From NCBI RefSeq assembly GCF_020618775.1, contig NZ_JAESVB010000004.1, positions 124,001-188,000 of the forward strand: a stretch of 64,000 nucleotides of DNA, read 5' to 3'. Position numbers and translations under genes: made by a program. The first letter of the stretch is position 1. Every line of letters starts with the position of its first letter. The notes under the pieces were generated by a model that worked only from the letters and a program-made list of their open reading frames with translations, did no database searches and was not told where the DNA came from. Of the stretch, positions 23,971-33,839 are shown piece by piece. The stretch comes from Acidisoma silvae. Its GTDB lineage: Bacteria; Pseudomonadota; Alphaproteobacteria; Acetobacterales; Acetobacteraceae.

Positions 23971-26072
23971 CCGGCGCGCATCCGTCTGACGCTGTCTTCC
24001 TTGTCGAAAAGCCGCAGCAAGACATGCGCCGCGCGGCCGCGCGTGGACCGCAATTGCGGATCCTGGTCCAGCAGCATGGTGGCGTCCTTTACGGCGACCT
24101 CCCGCAGCTTCTCCTGATCCGGCACATCCGCCAGCCGGTAGCCGGGCAGGCCGGATTGTTTGGTGCCGGTGACATCGCCATGGCCGCGAATGCGGAAATC
24201 GGCATCGGCGATGACGAAGCCGTCGGTCGTGTCGCGCATCAGCACCAGCCGCTCCTGCGCGATCTTGGTCAGTCCATCTTCATGCAGCAGCAGGCAGAAG
24301 CTTTCCTCTGCGCCGCGCCCCACACGCCCGCGCAGCTGATGCAGCTGGGCCAGGCCGAAGCGCTCGGCATGTTCGATGACCATGACGGTCGCTTCCGGCA
24401 CATCGACGCCGACTTCCACGACGGTGGTGGCCACCAGAAGCTGCGTCCGCCCGGCCGCGAAATCGGCCAGCGCGTCCTCGCGCACCTTCGCGTCCTGCTG
24501 GCCATGGGCCAGACCGACAAGGCCGGGAAAGCGCTTATTCAGCATGTCGAAGCGGAATTCGGCGTCCGAGAGGTCCATCGCCTCGCTTTCGGTGACAAGC
24601 GGGCAAACCCAGTAGATGCGCGCGCCGCGCTCCATCGCGCGGGTGATGCCGCCGATCACCTGTCCCATCGCACCCAGACCATGCAGCGTGGTGCGGATGC
24701 TGCCCCGGCCGCGCGGCTTTTCCGTCAGCTGGCTCAAATCCATTTCGCCATATTGGGTGAGGCGGAGGGAACGCGGAATGGGTGTGGCCGTCATCACCAG
24801 CACATCCGTGCGGTCGCCCTTGTCGCCCAGACTGATCCGCTGATCGACGCCGAACCGGTGCTGCTCGTCGATGACGGCGAGGCCCAGGTCTTGGAACGCA
24901 ACCGCCTTCTGGAACAGCGCATGGGTGCCGACGACCAGCGGGATGGACCCATCCGCCAGTCCGGCCAGAACCTGCCGCCGCGCGGGCGCGGTCATCGACC
25001 CCGTCAGCAGCCCCACCGGCACGGGCGACAGCGCCGACAGCGTGCGGAAATGCTGCTGCACCAGAATTTCGGTCGGCGCCATGATGGCGGCCTGCGCGCC
25101 GGCCTCGGCCGCGCGCAGCATGGCGAGGAGCGCGACCAGGGTTTTGCCGGACCCGACATCGCCTTGCAGTAGCCTCACCATGGGATGGGCGGCGGCCATA
25201 TCGGCGTCGATCTCGGCCAGCGCCTGGGCCTGTCCGGCGGTCGGCTGAAAACCGAAGCGCCGCAAAGCCTCGTCGCGCAGATGGCCGTCGCCGATCAGCG
25301 ACCGGCCCGGCCGCTTCTTCAGCGCCAGCCGGCGCAGGCCGAGCGCGATCTGTTCGGCCAGCAATTCGTCATAGGCCAGGCGCAGCCGGGACGTGTCGCG
25401 TGCGACGACGTCTGTATCCGGTGCCTGAATGCGCTTCAGCGCCGCCGCAAAACTCGGCCAGTGGCGGCGGGAGAGAAGGGACGGCTCAATCCATTCCGGC
25501 AATTCCATCAGGCGCATCAGCGCGCCGGACATCGCCTTTCCCACTGTGCGGTTGGTGATGCCCGCCGTCAGCGGCCAGACCGGCTCGATCGCCGGCATTT
25601 CATGCGCACGGCCCACCGGCAGCACGTAATCGGGATGGGGCAGGGTCAGCCGGTCGTTGAAACTTTCCAGCTTGCCCGAGACGATGACCGTCGCCCCCAC
25701 CGGCATCTGGCTCAGCCGCGCCTGGTGGAACAGCACGATGTCGGCGAAGGCCGAGCCGTCCGTCACCACGGCGCGCCAGGGCTGGCTGCGCGTGCGCGGG
25801 CTTTCATGGCTCATGACCTCGACTTCCAGGGTCACGATGCCGCCGGGCCGGGCAGCGCTGAGTTTCGGCCGCTCGCGCCGATCGACGTAGCTGTCCGGCA
25901 GATGCAGCAGCAGGTCGCGGATGCGCGGCCCGCCCGCCAGCCGGGCCAAGGGCGTCGCGAGTCGCGGGCCTATGCCGGGAAGGAGGGTCAGTGGCGCGTG
26001 AATTTGGCTGAGGGGATCGACGCTCACTGGCTGACTCTTTGGGCTTGGGTGGCTATAGCTTTGATCACCCAT
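23967..26072 (-). CDS. recG: ATP-dependent DNA helicase RecG
   Basis: Up to 701 residues. N-terminal wedge domain contains LLPGIGPRLATPLARLAG and LEVEVMSHESPR; helicase motifs are LLQGDVGSGKTLVAL (I), VIDEQHRFGV (II), TATPIPRSL (III), VVEVGVDVPEAT and QLRGRVGRG (V, VI). RecG remodels stalled replication forks and recombination intermediates. ATG 26072 overlaps the start codon of the divergent sdhE gene by two bases; GTG at 26027, closer to the start of the domain, would leave room for promoters and may be the real start. Confidence 0.96.
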   Translation of the reverse strand: MGDQSYSHPSPKSQPVSVDPLSQIHAPLTLLPGIGPRLATPLARLAGGPRIRDLLLHLPDSYVDRRERPKLSAARPGGIVTLEVEVMSHESPRTRSQPWRAVVTDGSAFADIVLFHQARLSQMPVGATVIVSGKLESFNDRLTLPHPDYVLPVGRAHEMPAIEPVWPLTAGITNRTVGKAMSGALMRLMELPEWIEPSLLSRRHWPSFAAALKRIQAPDTDVVARDTSRLRLAYDELLAEQIALGLRRLALKKRPGRSLIGDGHLRDEALRRFGFQPTAGQAQALAEIDADMAAAHPMVRLLQGDVGSGKTLVALLAMLRAAEAGAQAAIMAPTEILVQQHFRTLSALSPVPVGLLTGSMTAPARRQVLAGLADGSIPLVVGTHALFQKAVAFQDLGLAVIDEQHRFGVDQRISLGDKGDRTDVLVMTATPIPRSLRLTQYGEMDLSQLTEKPRGRGSIRTTLHGLGAMGQVIGGITRAMERGARIYWVCPLVTESEAMDLSDAEFRFDMLNKRFPGLVGLAHGQQDAKVREDALADFAAGRTQLLVATTVVEVGVDVPEATVMVIEHAERFGLAQLHQLRGRVGRGAEESFCLLLHEDGLTKIAQERLVLMRDTTDGFVIADADFRIRGHGDVTGTKQSGLPGYRLADVPDQEKLREVAVKDATMLLDQDPQLRSTRGRAAHVLLRLFDKEDSVRRMRAG

Positions 26073-26340
26073 GAGCGATTCCGTACCAGACCTTGACCAG
26101 CGCCGGCGGCGCCTTCTGTTCCGAGCCACCCATCGCGGCACGCATGAGCTTGACCTTCTGATCGGCGGTTTCGTCTCATCCCGGCTTCACGCCTTCACGA
26201 CCGATGAGCTGACGGAGATCGAGCGACTCCTGGAACTGCCGGAGCCCGATCTGGCCGAGTGGCTTACCCGCCGTCAAGCTGTGCCACCCGCGCTGGACCA
26301 TCCGCTGCTCCAGGCCATGATCGCCGCAGGTGGCAAATAA
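26071..26340 (+). CDS. sdhE: FAD assembly factor SdhE (succinate dehydrogenase flavinylation)
   Basis: 89 residues, typical length. The conserved RGxxE motif appears in RATHRGTHELDLLIGGF, followed by ELTEIERLLELPEPDLAEWLT, the family helix pattern. SdhE promotes covalent attachment of FAD to SdhA. It overlaps the mfd start by one base (TAATG), so the two genes form an operon. Location next to mfd and recG is common in alphaproteobacteria. Confidence 0.94.
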   Translation: MSDSVPDLDQRRRRLLFRATHRGTHELDLLIGGFVSSRLHAFTTDELTEIERLLELPEPDLAEWLTRRQAVPPALDHPLLQAMIAAGGK

Positions 26341-29300
26341 TGACCCGTCTGACCGTCTATGGCGCGCCCGAAGGCTGGGACGCGGCCCTGCTCGTCCGCC
26401 AGGCGCTGGATGCCAAGGGGCCGATCCTGCATGCGGCGCGGGACGACCAGCGGCTGGCCCGCATGGCCGAGGCCTTGGCCTTCTTCGCGCCCGAACTGCC
26501 GGTGCTGCGCTTCGGCGCCTGGGACTGTCTGCCCTATGATCGCGTCTCCCCCAATCCGGCCATCGTCTCGGAACGCATCGCGACCCTGGCGCAGCTGTCG
26601 GGCGGCGGCTTTCAGCGCGGCGTGGTGCTGACGACCGTCAACGGCCTCATCCAGCGCGTGCCACCGCGCGCCATGTTCCAGGGCACCAGCCTGAACCTCA
26701 AGCCCGGCGCCACCGTCGAGCCTGAGAAGCTGGCGATCTTTTTGGAAGCCCATGGCTACGCCCGCGCCTCCACCGTCATGGAGCCGGGCGAATTCGCTAT
26801 GCGCGGCGGTATTATCGACCTGTTTCCGGCTGGCGAGCCGGACCCGATCCGCCTCGATCTCTTCGGCGACAGTATCGAGTCCATGCGCCGCTTCGATACC
26901 GACAGCCAGCGCAGCGGCGATGCCGTGAAGGGCCTGACCCTGCATCCGGTCTCGGAAGTGCCGCTGGACCCCGAATCGGTGGCCCGATTCCGCACCAGCT
27001 GGCGCGAGCTGTTCGGCCAGGCCGCGACCGAAGATCCGCTTTACCTCTCCATTTCCGAGCGGCGCCGCCATGCCGGCATGGAACATTGGGTGCCGCTGTT
27101 CTACGACGCGATGGAAACGCTCGCCGATTATATGCCCGGCGTTTCCATCGCGCTGGATCATCAGGCCGAGGAGGTTCTGGCCTCCCGCCTGGAACTGATC
27201 GGCGATCATTACGAGGCGCGCCGCGTGCCGCCGCGCGACGGCGAGACGCCCTATCGACCTATCCCGGCCGAGCGGCTGTATCTCAGCGCGGATGACTGGT
27301 CCGGCCTGCTGGCACAGGTGCCGAGCTTCACCTTCAGCCCCTTCGGGCGGCCGGATGGCGCGCAGGGCGTGGATGGCGGCGGCCGGCCCGCGCCCATCTT
27401 CGCGCCCGGCGGCGATATGCAACCGGATATTTTCGACAAGCTGCGGGCGCAGGCCGCCACCTGGACGGCTGAGAAGAAGCGTCTTGTCATCGCCGCCTGG
27501 ACCGATGGCTCGCGGGAACGCCTTGGCGGGCTGCTGCGGGAACAGGGTTTCGACCAGCTGATGGTCGCGGCCAATGCGGATGCCGTGCGCAAGCTGCCGC
27601 CGAACGCCATCGCGCTGGTCACGCTCGGCATGGAACGCGGTTTTGTGGGTGACCGCATGGCCGTGGTGGGCGAGCAGGATTTGCTCGGCCGCCGTCTGGC
27701 CCGCCCGCCCCGCAAGCGCAAGCGCGCCGATCAGTTCATCGCCGAGGCCACCGACATCGCCGAGGGCGATCTGGTGGTGCATGAGGATCACGGCATCGGC
27801 CGGTATGACGGGCTTGTCACCATCCGCGTCAATGACGCCCCGCATGACTGTCTGCGGCTGATCTATGACGGCGAGCACAAGCTGTTTCTGCCGGTCGAGA
27901 ATATTGAGGTTCTGTCCCGCTTCGGGACGGAGACCGCCGGCGTCACGCTGGACAAGCTGGGCGGTGCGTCCTGGCAGAACCGCAAGGCGAAGGCCAAGAC
28001 GCGCATTCGCGACATGGCCGCCGGGCTTATCCGCATCGCCGCCGAACGGCGTCTGCATGAAGCGCCGAGCCTGGCCCCGCCGGAAGGCATGTGGGACGAA
28101 TTCTGTGCCAAGTTTCCCTTTGTGGAGACGGAGGATCAGTCCCGCGCCATCGCCGACGTGCTGGAAGACATGGCCTCCGGCAAGCCGATGGACCGCCTGA
28201 TCTGCGGCGATGTCGGTTTCGGCAAGACGGAAGTGGCGCTGCGCGCGGCTTTTGTCGCCGCGATGTCCGGTGCGCAGGTGGCGGTAGTTGTGCCGACAAC
28301 TTTGCTGGCGCGGCAGCACTTCCGCAGCTTCTCGGCGCGCTTCGCCGGCCTGCCGATCAATGTGGCGCAGCTCTCGCGCATGGTGACGGCCAAGGAAGCG
28401 ACGCAGGTCAAGGCCGGTCTGGCCGATGGCACCGTCAATATCGTCGTCGGTACCCATGCGCTGCTCGCCAAATCCATCAGCTTTGCCGATGTCGGCCTTG
28501 TCATCGTCGACGAGGAGCAGCATTTCGGCGTCGCGCATAAGGAACGCCTGAAGTCGCTCAAGGCCGATGTGCATGTGCTGACGCTGACGGCGACCCCCAT
28601 TCCGCGCACGCTGCAATTGGCGCTGACAGGCGTGCGGGAGATGAGCATCATCGCGACCCCGCCGGTCGACAGGCTGGCTGTCCGCACCTTCATCATGCCC
28701 TTCGACGGTCTGGTGATCCGCGAGGCGATCCAGCGCGAGCGCTTCCGGGGCGGGCAGATTTTCTGCGTCTGTCCGCGCCTGGAGGATATGGAGCGCGTCG
28801 GCAAGCGGCTGCTGGAAATCGTGCCCGATCTGCGCATCGTCGAAGCCCATGGCCGCCTGTCGCCGACCGACCTGGAACGCGTCATGACGGAATTCGGCGA
28901 CGGCAAATACGATGTTCTGCTTTCGACCAATATCGTCGAAAGCGGTCTCGACATGCCGGCGGTGAATACTTTGATCATTCATCGCGCCGATCTGTTCGGT
29001 CTCGGTCAGCTCTATCAGCTGCGCGGGCGTGTCGGACGCGGCAAGCAGCGCGGCTACGCCTATCTCACCTGGCCGCCGAGCTTCCGCCTTTCGGCGGCAG
29101 CCGAAAAGCGGCTGGACGTGATGCAGACGCTGGATACGCTGGGCGCGGGTTTCACGCTCGCCAGCCATGATCTGGATATTCGCGGCGCCGGCAATCTGCT
29201 GGGCGACGAACAATCCGGCCATATCCGCGAAGTCGGCATCGAGCTCTATCAGCAGATGCTGGAAGATGCGGTCGCCGATCTGCGCGCCGAACGCGGCAAG

Positions 29301-29783
29301 AAAAGCCGCGCGGCCGAGCGGGACTGGACGCCGACCATCGGCCTCGGCCTGCCCGTGCTGATCCCCGAAGCTTACGTGAAGGATCTGCCGGTTCGCCTCG
29401 GCCTTTATCGCCGCATCGGCAGCCTGTCTTCGGTCGAGGAGACGGAGGCGATGGGCGCCGAACTGGTGGACCGCTTCGGGCCGCTGCCCGAGGAGGTCGA
29501 CAATCTGTTGCAGGTGATGACGCTGAAACGCATCTGCCGCGAGGCGGGGGTGGAGAAGCTGGATGCCGGGCCGAAGGGCATGGTGCTGGGCTTCCGGGGC
29601 AATGCCTTCGGCAATGTCGCGGGGCTTATCCCCTGGATCGGCAGCCGGGGCGGGGCCATCAAGCTGCGCCCCGACCACAAGCTGGTGGTGGTGGCGGATA
29701 TGGATATTTCCAAGCGCATCCGGCTGGCCAAGGACATTCTGGGCAATCTGGCGCGCATCGCGGGACAGGATAAGGCGGCTTAG
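26340..29783 (+). CDS. mfd: Transcription-repair coupling factor Mfd
   Basis: 1147 residues. UvrB-like N-terminal domains (FGAWDCLPYDRVSPN, MEPGEFAMRGGIIDLFPAG), the RNA-polymerase interaction domain starting near EGDLVVHEDHGIGRYDGL, then a RecG-like helicase: DQSRAIADVLEDM, RLICGDVGFGKTEVALRA, DEEQHFGVAHKERLK, TATPIPRTLQLAL, STNIVESGLDMP and QLRGRVGRG. It displaces stalled RNA polymerase and recruits UvrA to lesions. A very long antisense open frame on the minus strand is a composition artefact. Confidence 0.97.
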   Translation: MTRLTVYGAPEGWDAALLVRQALDAKGPILHAARDDQRLARMAEALAFFAPELPVLRFGAWDCLPYDRVSPNPAIVSERIATLAQLSGGGFQRGVVLTTVNGLIQRVPPRAMFQGTSLNLKPGATVEPEKLAIFLEAHGYARASTVMEPGEFAMRGGIIDLFPAGEPDPIRLDLFGDSIESMRRFDTDSQRSGDAVKGLTLHPVSEVPLDPESVARFRTSWRELFGQAATEDPLYLSISERRRHAGMEHWVPLFYDAMETLADYMPGVSIALDHQAEEVLASRLELIGDHYEARRVPPRDGETPYRPIPAERLYLSADDWSGLLAQVPSFTFSPFGRPDGAQGVDGGGRPAPIFAPGGDMQPDIFDKLRAQAATWTAEKKRLVIAAWTDGSRERLGGLLREQGFDQLMVAANADAVRKLPPNAIALVTLGMERGFVGDRMAVVGEQDLLGRRLARPPRKRKRADQFIAEATDIAEGDLVVHEDHGIGRYDGLVTIRVNDAPHDCLRLIYDGEHKLFLPVENIEVLSRFGTETAGVTLDKLGGASWQNRKAKAKTRIRDMAAGLIRIAAERRLHEAPSLAPPEGMWDEFCAKFPFVETEDQSRAIADVLEDMASGKPMDRLICGDVGFGKTEVALRAAFVAAMSGAQVAVVVPTTLLARQHFRSFSARFAGLPINVAQLSRMVTAKEATQVKAGLADGTVNIVVGTHALLAKSISFADVGLVIVDEEQHFGVAHKERLKSLKADVHVLTLTATPIPRTLQLALTGVREMSIIATPPVDRLAVRTFIMPFDGLVIREAIQRERFRGGQIFCVCPRLEDMERVGKRLLEIVPDLRIVEAHGRLSPTDLERVMTEFGDGKYDVLLSTNIVESGLDMPAVNTLIIHRADLFGLGQLYQLRGRVGRGKQRGYAYLTWPPSFRLSAAAEKRLDVMQTLDTLGAGFTLASHDLDIRGAGNLLGDEQSGHIREVGIELYQQMLEDAVADLRAERGKKSRAAERDWTPTIGLGLPVLIPEAYVKDLPVRLGLYRRIGSLSSVEETEAMGAELVDRFGPLPEEVDNLLQVMTLKRICREAGVEKLDAGPKGMVLGFRGNAFGNVAGLIPWIGSRGGAIKLRPDHKLVVVADMDISKRIRLAKDILGNLARIAGQDKAA

Positions 29784-29876
29784 CGCCTTCTATTCGTTAT
29801 CTTTCGACAGATTGACGCGAAGCCGTTCCTCGGTCAGAGCTTTCGCCCAGCGTCATGGCAGGGAAGCTCCACGATA

Positions 29877-30662
29877 ATGGTCCTACACTCGCCTTTGGTC
29901 GCTCTGATCATGATGGTGCTGATCTTCGGCGGCGCGATGCTCGGCATGGCACTGTCGGGCAAGCTGCCGCAGCATCATTTCAGTCCCGAAACCCGGTCTG
30001 TCGTCACCGCGTCCATGGCGGTGGTCGGCACCATGTCGGCCTTGGTCATTGGCCTGCTGATCTCGACGGCGAATACGTCCTTCTCGGCCCGCAACGCCAA
30101 TGTGGCCGAACTTTCCAGCGACATCATCAAGATGCAGGACGTGCTGAACCGTTACGGTCCGGCCGCCGATCCGATCCGTCAGGATTTGAAGGACTATGCG
30201 GCACGGACCTATCAGGATCTCTTCACCGAAAACCGCAGCAGCCGCGCGGTGGAGAATCCGGCGACGACCGCCGTTCTCAATAAAGTTCAGGACAGCATCC
30301 TCGCCCTGAAGCCTGCCGACGCCCGCCAGACCTGGCTGGTGGGGCAGGCCTTGCAGGTGTCGAGCGATATCAGCGCCGCGCGCTGGCAATTGGTGCAGGA
30401 GGAATGGAGCGCCTTTCCGGCGCCCTTCCTGGGCGCGGTCCTGCTGTGGCTGGTTGTTCTCTTCCTCAGCTACGGCCTGTTCGCCCCCAGAAACCTGACG
30501 GCGGTGATCGCGCTTTTGCTCTGCGCTTTCGCGGTTTCGGCGGCATTGAAATTGATGCTGGATATGGAAGCGCCCTTCGAAGGCGGCATTAAATTCTCCA
30601 GCCCGCCCATCCGCCTGTCCAGCGAGCCGCTGCGCCATACGCTGGATGTGCTGGGCAAGTAG
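29877..30662 (+). CDS. DUF4239-type membrane protein
   Basis: 261 residues. Two N-terminal transmembrane helices (LVALIMMVLIFGGAMLGMAL and TASMAVVGTMSALVIGLLIS), a helical extracytoplasmic or cytoplasmic stretch, then two more helices (PFLGAVLLWLVVLFLSYGLF, TAVIALLLCAFAVSAALKL). SARNANVAELSSDIIKMQDVLNRYGP and the closing MEAPFEGGIKFSSPP are characteristic of DUF4239 (bestrophin-like) proteins. Function unknown. Confidence 0.82.
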   Translation: MVLHSPLVALIMMVLIFGGAMLGMALSGKLPQHHFSPETRSVVTASMAVVGTMSALVIGLLISTANTSFSARNANVAELSSDIIKMQDVLNRYGPAADPIRQDLKDYAARTYQDLFTENRSSRAVENPATTAVLNKVQDSILALKPADARQTWLVGQALQVSSDISAARWQLVQEEWSAFPAPFLGAVLLWLVVLFLSYGLFAPRNLTAVIALLLCAFAVSAALKLMLDMEAPFEGGIKFSSPPIRLSSEPLRHTLDVLGK

Positions 30663-30762
30663 CGGCCTGCCGCGCCGTCAGTCGCGGCCAGTTCGCCATC
30701 GCAAAAGTAACCGAATAAAACCGCCGGATTGGTGTTTACTCCCCAAAGCAGGGGTAAACACC

Positions 30763-31368
30763 ATGGCCTTCATAAAAACCGGCCGCGACCCGTTTCGGCG
30801 AAAATCCTGGCTGATGGCGCTGTGTCTGGCCGCCGGCATCGGTCTGGCGTCCAGGCCGGCCGTGGCGCATCCGGTGGAATATGTGATCGACCAGACGACA
30901 GCGCGCATCGCCTTCGGCACGACGGTCGCGAATGTGGTGCCGGTCAACGGCGATTTCCGGCATTTCACCGCGCATATCCACTTCGATACCGATCACCCGT
31001 CAGCGGTGAATATCGCGGTTCTGGTGTTTGACGATGCGATTAATGTGCCTTTCGGCGGGGCAGCGACCCTACGTTCGCGCCCCTATTTCGACGCGATGCG
31101 CTTCCCCACCATCCGGTTTGAGAGCGACAGCGTGCAGGCTTTGCCGGGCGACCGCTTCGCCATCGCCGGCAATCTGACCATCCGCGACGTGTCCCGTCCG
31201 CAGGCGCTGACCGGCACGCTGGTTCATAGCGTTGCCAAGGGCGTGCCGGTGATGCGTCTCGTCTTTCACAGCCGGCTGAACCGGACCGATTTCGGCATGG
31301 TGGCGGACCGCCCGCTGATCGCCGATGACGTGACGCTGACCATCACGACGGTTCTGCGGGCGCCCTAA
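30763..31368 (+). CDS. YceI-family periplasmic lipocalin-like protein
   Basis: 201 residues from ATG 30763, preceded by AGGGG; the upstream open frame is not coding. A signal peptide (RRK, hydrophobic LMALCLAAGIGLAS, cleavage after AVA) leads to YVIDQTTARIAF, GDFRHFTAHIHFD, SRPYFDAMRFPTIRFES and the closing DDVTLTITTVL, the YceI fold that binds isoprenoid-type lipids. Role likely in envelope or quinone handling; not certain. Confidence 0.9.
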   Translation: MAFIKTGRDPFRRKSWLMALCLAAGIGLASRPAVAHPVEYVIDQTTARIAFGTTVANVVPVNGDFRHFTAHIHFDTDHPSAVNIAVLVFDDAINVPFGGAATLRSRPYFDAMRFPTIRFESDSVQALPGDRFAIAGNLTIRDVSRPQALTGTLVHSVAKGVPVMRLVFHSRLNRTDFGMVADRPLIADDVTLTITTVLRAP

Positions 31369-31387
31369 GGGGAAAGAGCGGGCTAAC

Positions 31388-32617
31388 TCAAATCGCCCAT
31401 TCGCCGCCGCGCATCACGGCTTCGGTCCCGCCCGAGGCGGTCACGCCGTCGATATCGATTTCGCCCGAGCCGATCATCCAGTCGATATGGATCAGGCTGC
31501 GATTGGCCCCGGCCTCGACCAGCTGCGCCTCGGTCTTATTCTCGAAATCGATGATGCATTTATTATAGGCCTGCCCCAACGCGATATGGCAGGCGGCGTT
31601 CTCATCATACAGCGTGTTGTAGAACAGGATGCCGCTCTGCGAGATGGGGGAGGAGTGCGGCACCAGCGCCACTTCGCCCAGGCGCGCCGCGCCTTCATCC
31701 GTCTCCAGCACCTTCTGCAAAACCTCTTCGCCGGTGCGGGCCTTGGCTTCGACGATCTTGCCGGCCTCGAAGCGCACGGAAATATCCTCGATCAGCGTGC
31801 CTTGGTAGGAGAGCGGCTTGGTGCTGCGCACGAAACCGTCCACGCGCCGCGCATGCGGCGTGGTGAAAACCTCCTCGGTCGGGATATTCGGATTGCAGGT
31901 AATGCCGTTGCGCGCCTTTTCCGACCCGCCCGCCCATTCATGCGCGTCGGCCAGCCCGACCGTCAGGTCGGTGCCGGGGCCACGGAACCGCAGCGCCGAA
32001 AAGCGCTTGTCGTTCAGGAAGGTCTTGCGGTCGTGCAGGCGCGCGTTATGCGCGGCCCAGGCGGCCACCGGATCGGCCTGATCGATGCGCGACGCCGCGA
32101 AGATCGCATCCCACAGCTTCATCACGGCGTCGGACTCGGTCGCATCCGGGAACACCATCGTCGCCCAGGCGGTGCTGGCGAAGGAGACGATGCTCCAATT
32201 GATATGAAAATCGACGATATGCTGTAGCGCCGGCTGATAGGCCTTTGACCGCGCGCGGTTGGCGCGGCTGACCTTGTCCGCGTCCTGACCCGCGAGCAGA
32301 GCCGGGTTTTCGCCGGAAATGGCAAGGCGCGCGGCACCGGCGCCATAGGCCTTCGCCATGCCCTCGAACAGCCACGCCGGGGCCGTGTCGAAACTCTCAT
32401 TCGAACCGAGTTCGAACCGCGCCAGGGTGGCGTCATCGTCGCCGTAGAAGGTCGTCACCAGGGAAGCGCCGGCCTTATAGGCGTGGCGGGTGATCAGCCG
32501 GGCGAGGGGCAGGCTTTCCAGCGGCGCCGTCATCACCAGTTCCTGGCCGGGGGCCAGGCCCAGCCCCGTCTTCACGGCGACTTCGGCCAGACGGTCGAGC
32601 TTGGTTTCGAAATCCAT
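31388..32617 (-). CDS. Aminopeptidase, M29 family (AmpS/PepS-like)
   Basis: 409 residues from ATG 32617, which has GAAGGA upstream; a TTG five codons earlier is less likely. Family blocks: GLGLAPGQELVMTAPLE, the region FRGPGTDLTVGLAD, NIPTEEVFTTPHARRVDG with a metal-binding Glu, and the end HIDWMIGSGEIDIDG with metal-binding His and Asp. A metal-dependent cytoplasmic exopeptidase that recycles peptides. Confidence 0.92.
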   Translation of the reverse strand: MDFETKLDRLAEVAVKTGLGLAPGQELVMTAPLESLPLARLITRHAYKAGASLVTTFYGDDDATLARFELGSNESFDTAPAWLFEGMAKAYGAGAARLAISGENPALLAGQDADKVSRANRARSKAYQPALQHIVDFHINWSIVSFASTAWATMVFPDATESDAVMKLWDAIFAASRIDQADPVAAWAAHNARLHDRKTFLNDKRFSALRFRGPGTDLTVGLADAHEWAGGSEKARNGITCNPNIPTEEVFTTPHARRVDGFVRSTKPLSYQGTLIEDISVRFEAGKIVEAKARTGEEVLQKVLETDEGAARLGEVALVPHSSPISQSGILFYNTLYDENAACHIALGQAYNKCIIDFENKTEAQLVEAGANRSLIHIDWMIGSGEIDIDGVTASGGTEAVMRGGEWAI

Positions 32618-32728
32618 GACGCTATCCTTCAATGACGCGGGCCAAGGTCAGAACCAATTGCCGACGAGGTCAAGTCATGGATGCCGGCCGGGGCTGGCGC
32701 TGGCGCTTGGGCCAGCTATGCTGCGCGG

Positions 32729-33508
32729 ATGAATGACGCCACGACTCTGCTTTCAGACAGTGATCCCGCGCCCGTGGTCATCGACCATGCGCAAGGCTCC
32801 TCCGATCTTTTCCTGACCTGCGATCACGCTGGCCGGCGGATGCCGCAAAGCCTGGGGCAGCTTGGCGTCTCGGATGCCGAGATGGAGCGGCATATCGCCT
32901 ATGACATCGGGGCCCGCGCCGTCGCCCTGCGGCTGGCGGACGCGCTGGACGCGACGCTGATCCGGCAGGTCTATTCCCGCCTTGTGATCGACTGCAATCG
33001 CGACCCCTCGGTGCCGAGTTCCATCCCCGAGATCAGCGAGACGACCGAAATTCCGGGCAATATCGGCCTGACGGATGACCAGCGGCTGGCGCGGCAGGTG
33101 GAGATTTTCCAGCCCTATCACGATGCCATTGCGGCGGCGCTGGATGCGCGCCTGTCTGCCGGGCAACCCACCGCCATCGTCGCCGTCCATAGCTTCACGC
33201 CGGTCTATAAGGGCGAAGCACGGCCCTGGCACGCGGCCGTGCTGTATAATCGCGATGCGCGGATGTCGCTGATTCTGAAGCGGCTGCTGGACGAAGAGGG
33301 TGGCCTCGTGATCGGCGATAACGAGCCCTATTTCGTCAGCGACCTGACCGACTACACCATTCCGGTCCATGCCGAGCGCCGCAACCTGCCTTACCTTGAA
33401 CTCGAAATCCGCCAAGACCTGATCGCGACGGAAACGGGCCAGGCGGAATGGGCGGATCGGCTGATCCGTCTGCTGCCGAAGGTCTGGGCGGAATTTCAGG
33501 CGGGTTAA
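32729..33508 (+). CDS. N-formylglutamate amidohydrolase family protein
   Basis: 259 residues from ATG 32729. FLTCDHAGRRMP with the first metal His, HIAYDIGARAVALRLADAL, SRLVIDCNRDP, IVAVHSFTPVYKG with another His, and YLELEIRQDLI are the FGase-family blocks. HutG-type enzymes hydrolyse N-formylglutamate; this branch, without hut genes nearby, may act on another N-acylated amino acid. It is divergent from the M29 aminopeptidase. Its stop overlaps that of the convergent toxin gene by four bases. Confidence 0.9.
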   Translation: MNDATTLLSDSDPAPVVIDHAQGSSDLFLTCDHAGRRMPQSLGQLGVSDAEMERHIAYDIGARAVALRLADALDATLIRQVYSRLVIDCNRDPSVPSSIPEISETTEIPGNIGLTDDQRLARQVEIFQPYHDAIAAALDARLSAGQPTAIVAVHSFTPVYKGEARPWHAAVLYNRDARMSLILKRLLDEEGGLVIGDNEPYFVSDLTDYTIPVHAERRNLPYLELEIRQDLIATETGQAEWADRLIRLLPKVWAEFQAG

Positions 33509-33831
33509 CGCCGATCGAGCCCTAGGAATCGGGCCAAGGCGGCGTCCACCGCCTGCATCGTTTCCGAATCCACCACGCCGATAACAGGACCGATTTTGTC
33601 GCGTGGAACGGTCACCGCTTTGTCGATCATGATTTGCGACACCACCCGCAATCCGTTTTCCGGGCTCGGTTTTATGGTGACGCGGAAGTTGCGCCAGTCG
33701 TGCAACTCGCTGGTCAGGCGCAGAACGGTAATGCTGTTGAGTTCAGCAAATGGGTCCGCTTGGATAATCAGCGCCGGTCTCGGTTTGCCGTAATCGCCCG
33801 ACACCGCGATCGTCACGAGGTCGCCGCGCAT
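33505..33831 (-). CDS. Type II toxin, PemK/MazF (CcdB-fold) family
   Basis: 108 residues. MRGDLVTIAVSGDYGKPRPALIIQ is the classical N-terminus of PemK/MazF toxins (R-G-D-x-V and K-x-R-P-x-x-I), followed by SQIMIDKAVTVPRDKIG. MazF-type proteins are ribosome-independent mRNA interferases. The start lies eight bases after the stop of the antitoxin gene, so both form one operon. Confidence 0.9.
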   Translation of the reverse strand: MRGDLVTIAVSGDYGKPRPALIIQADPFAELNSITVLRLTSELHDWRNFRVTIKPSPENGLRVVSQIMIDKAVTVPRDKIGPVIGVVDSETMQAVDAALARFLGLDRR

Positions 33832-33839
33832 CAAAGCCT

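Noticed and set aside
26274-29678. 1134-codon open frame on the minus strand
   Set aside because: It is the antisense of mfd; codons follow the third-position GC pattern of the mfd frame, and the translation lacks any motif. High-GC genomes give such shadows.
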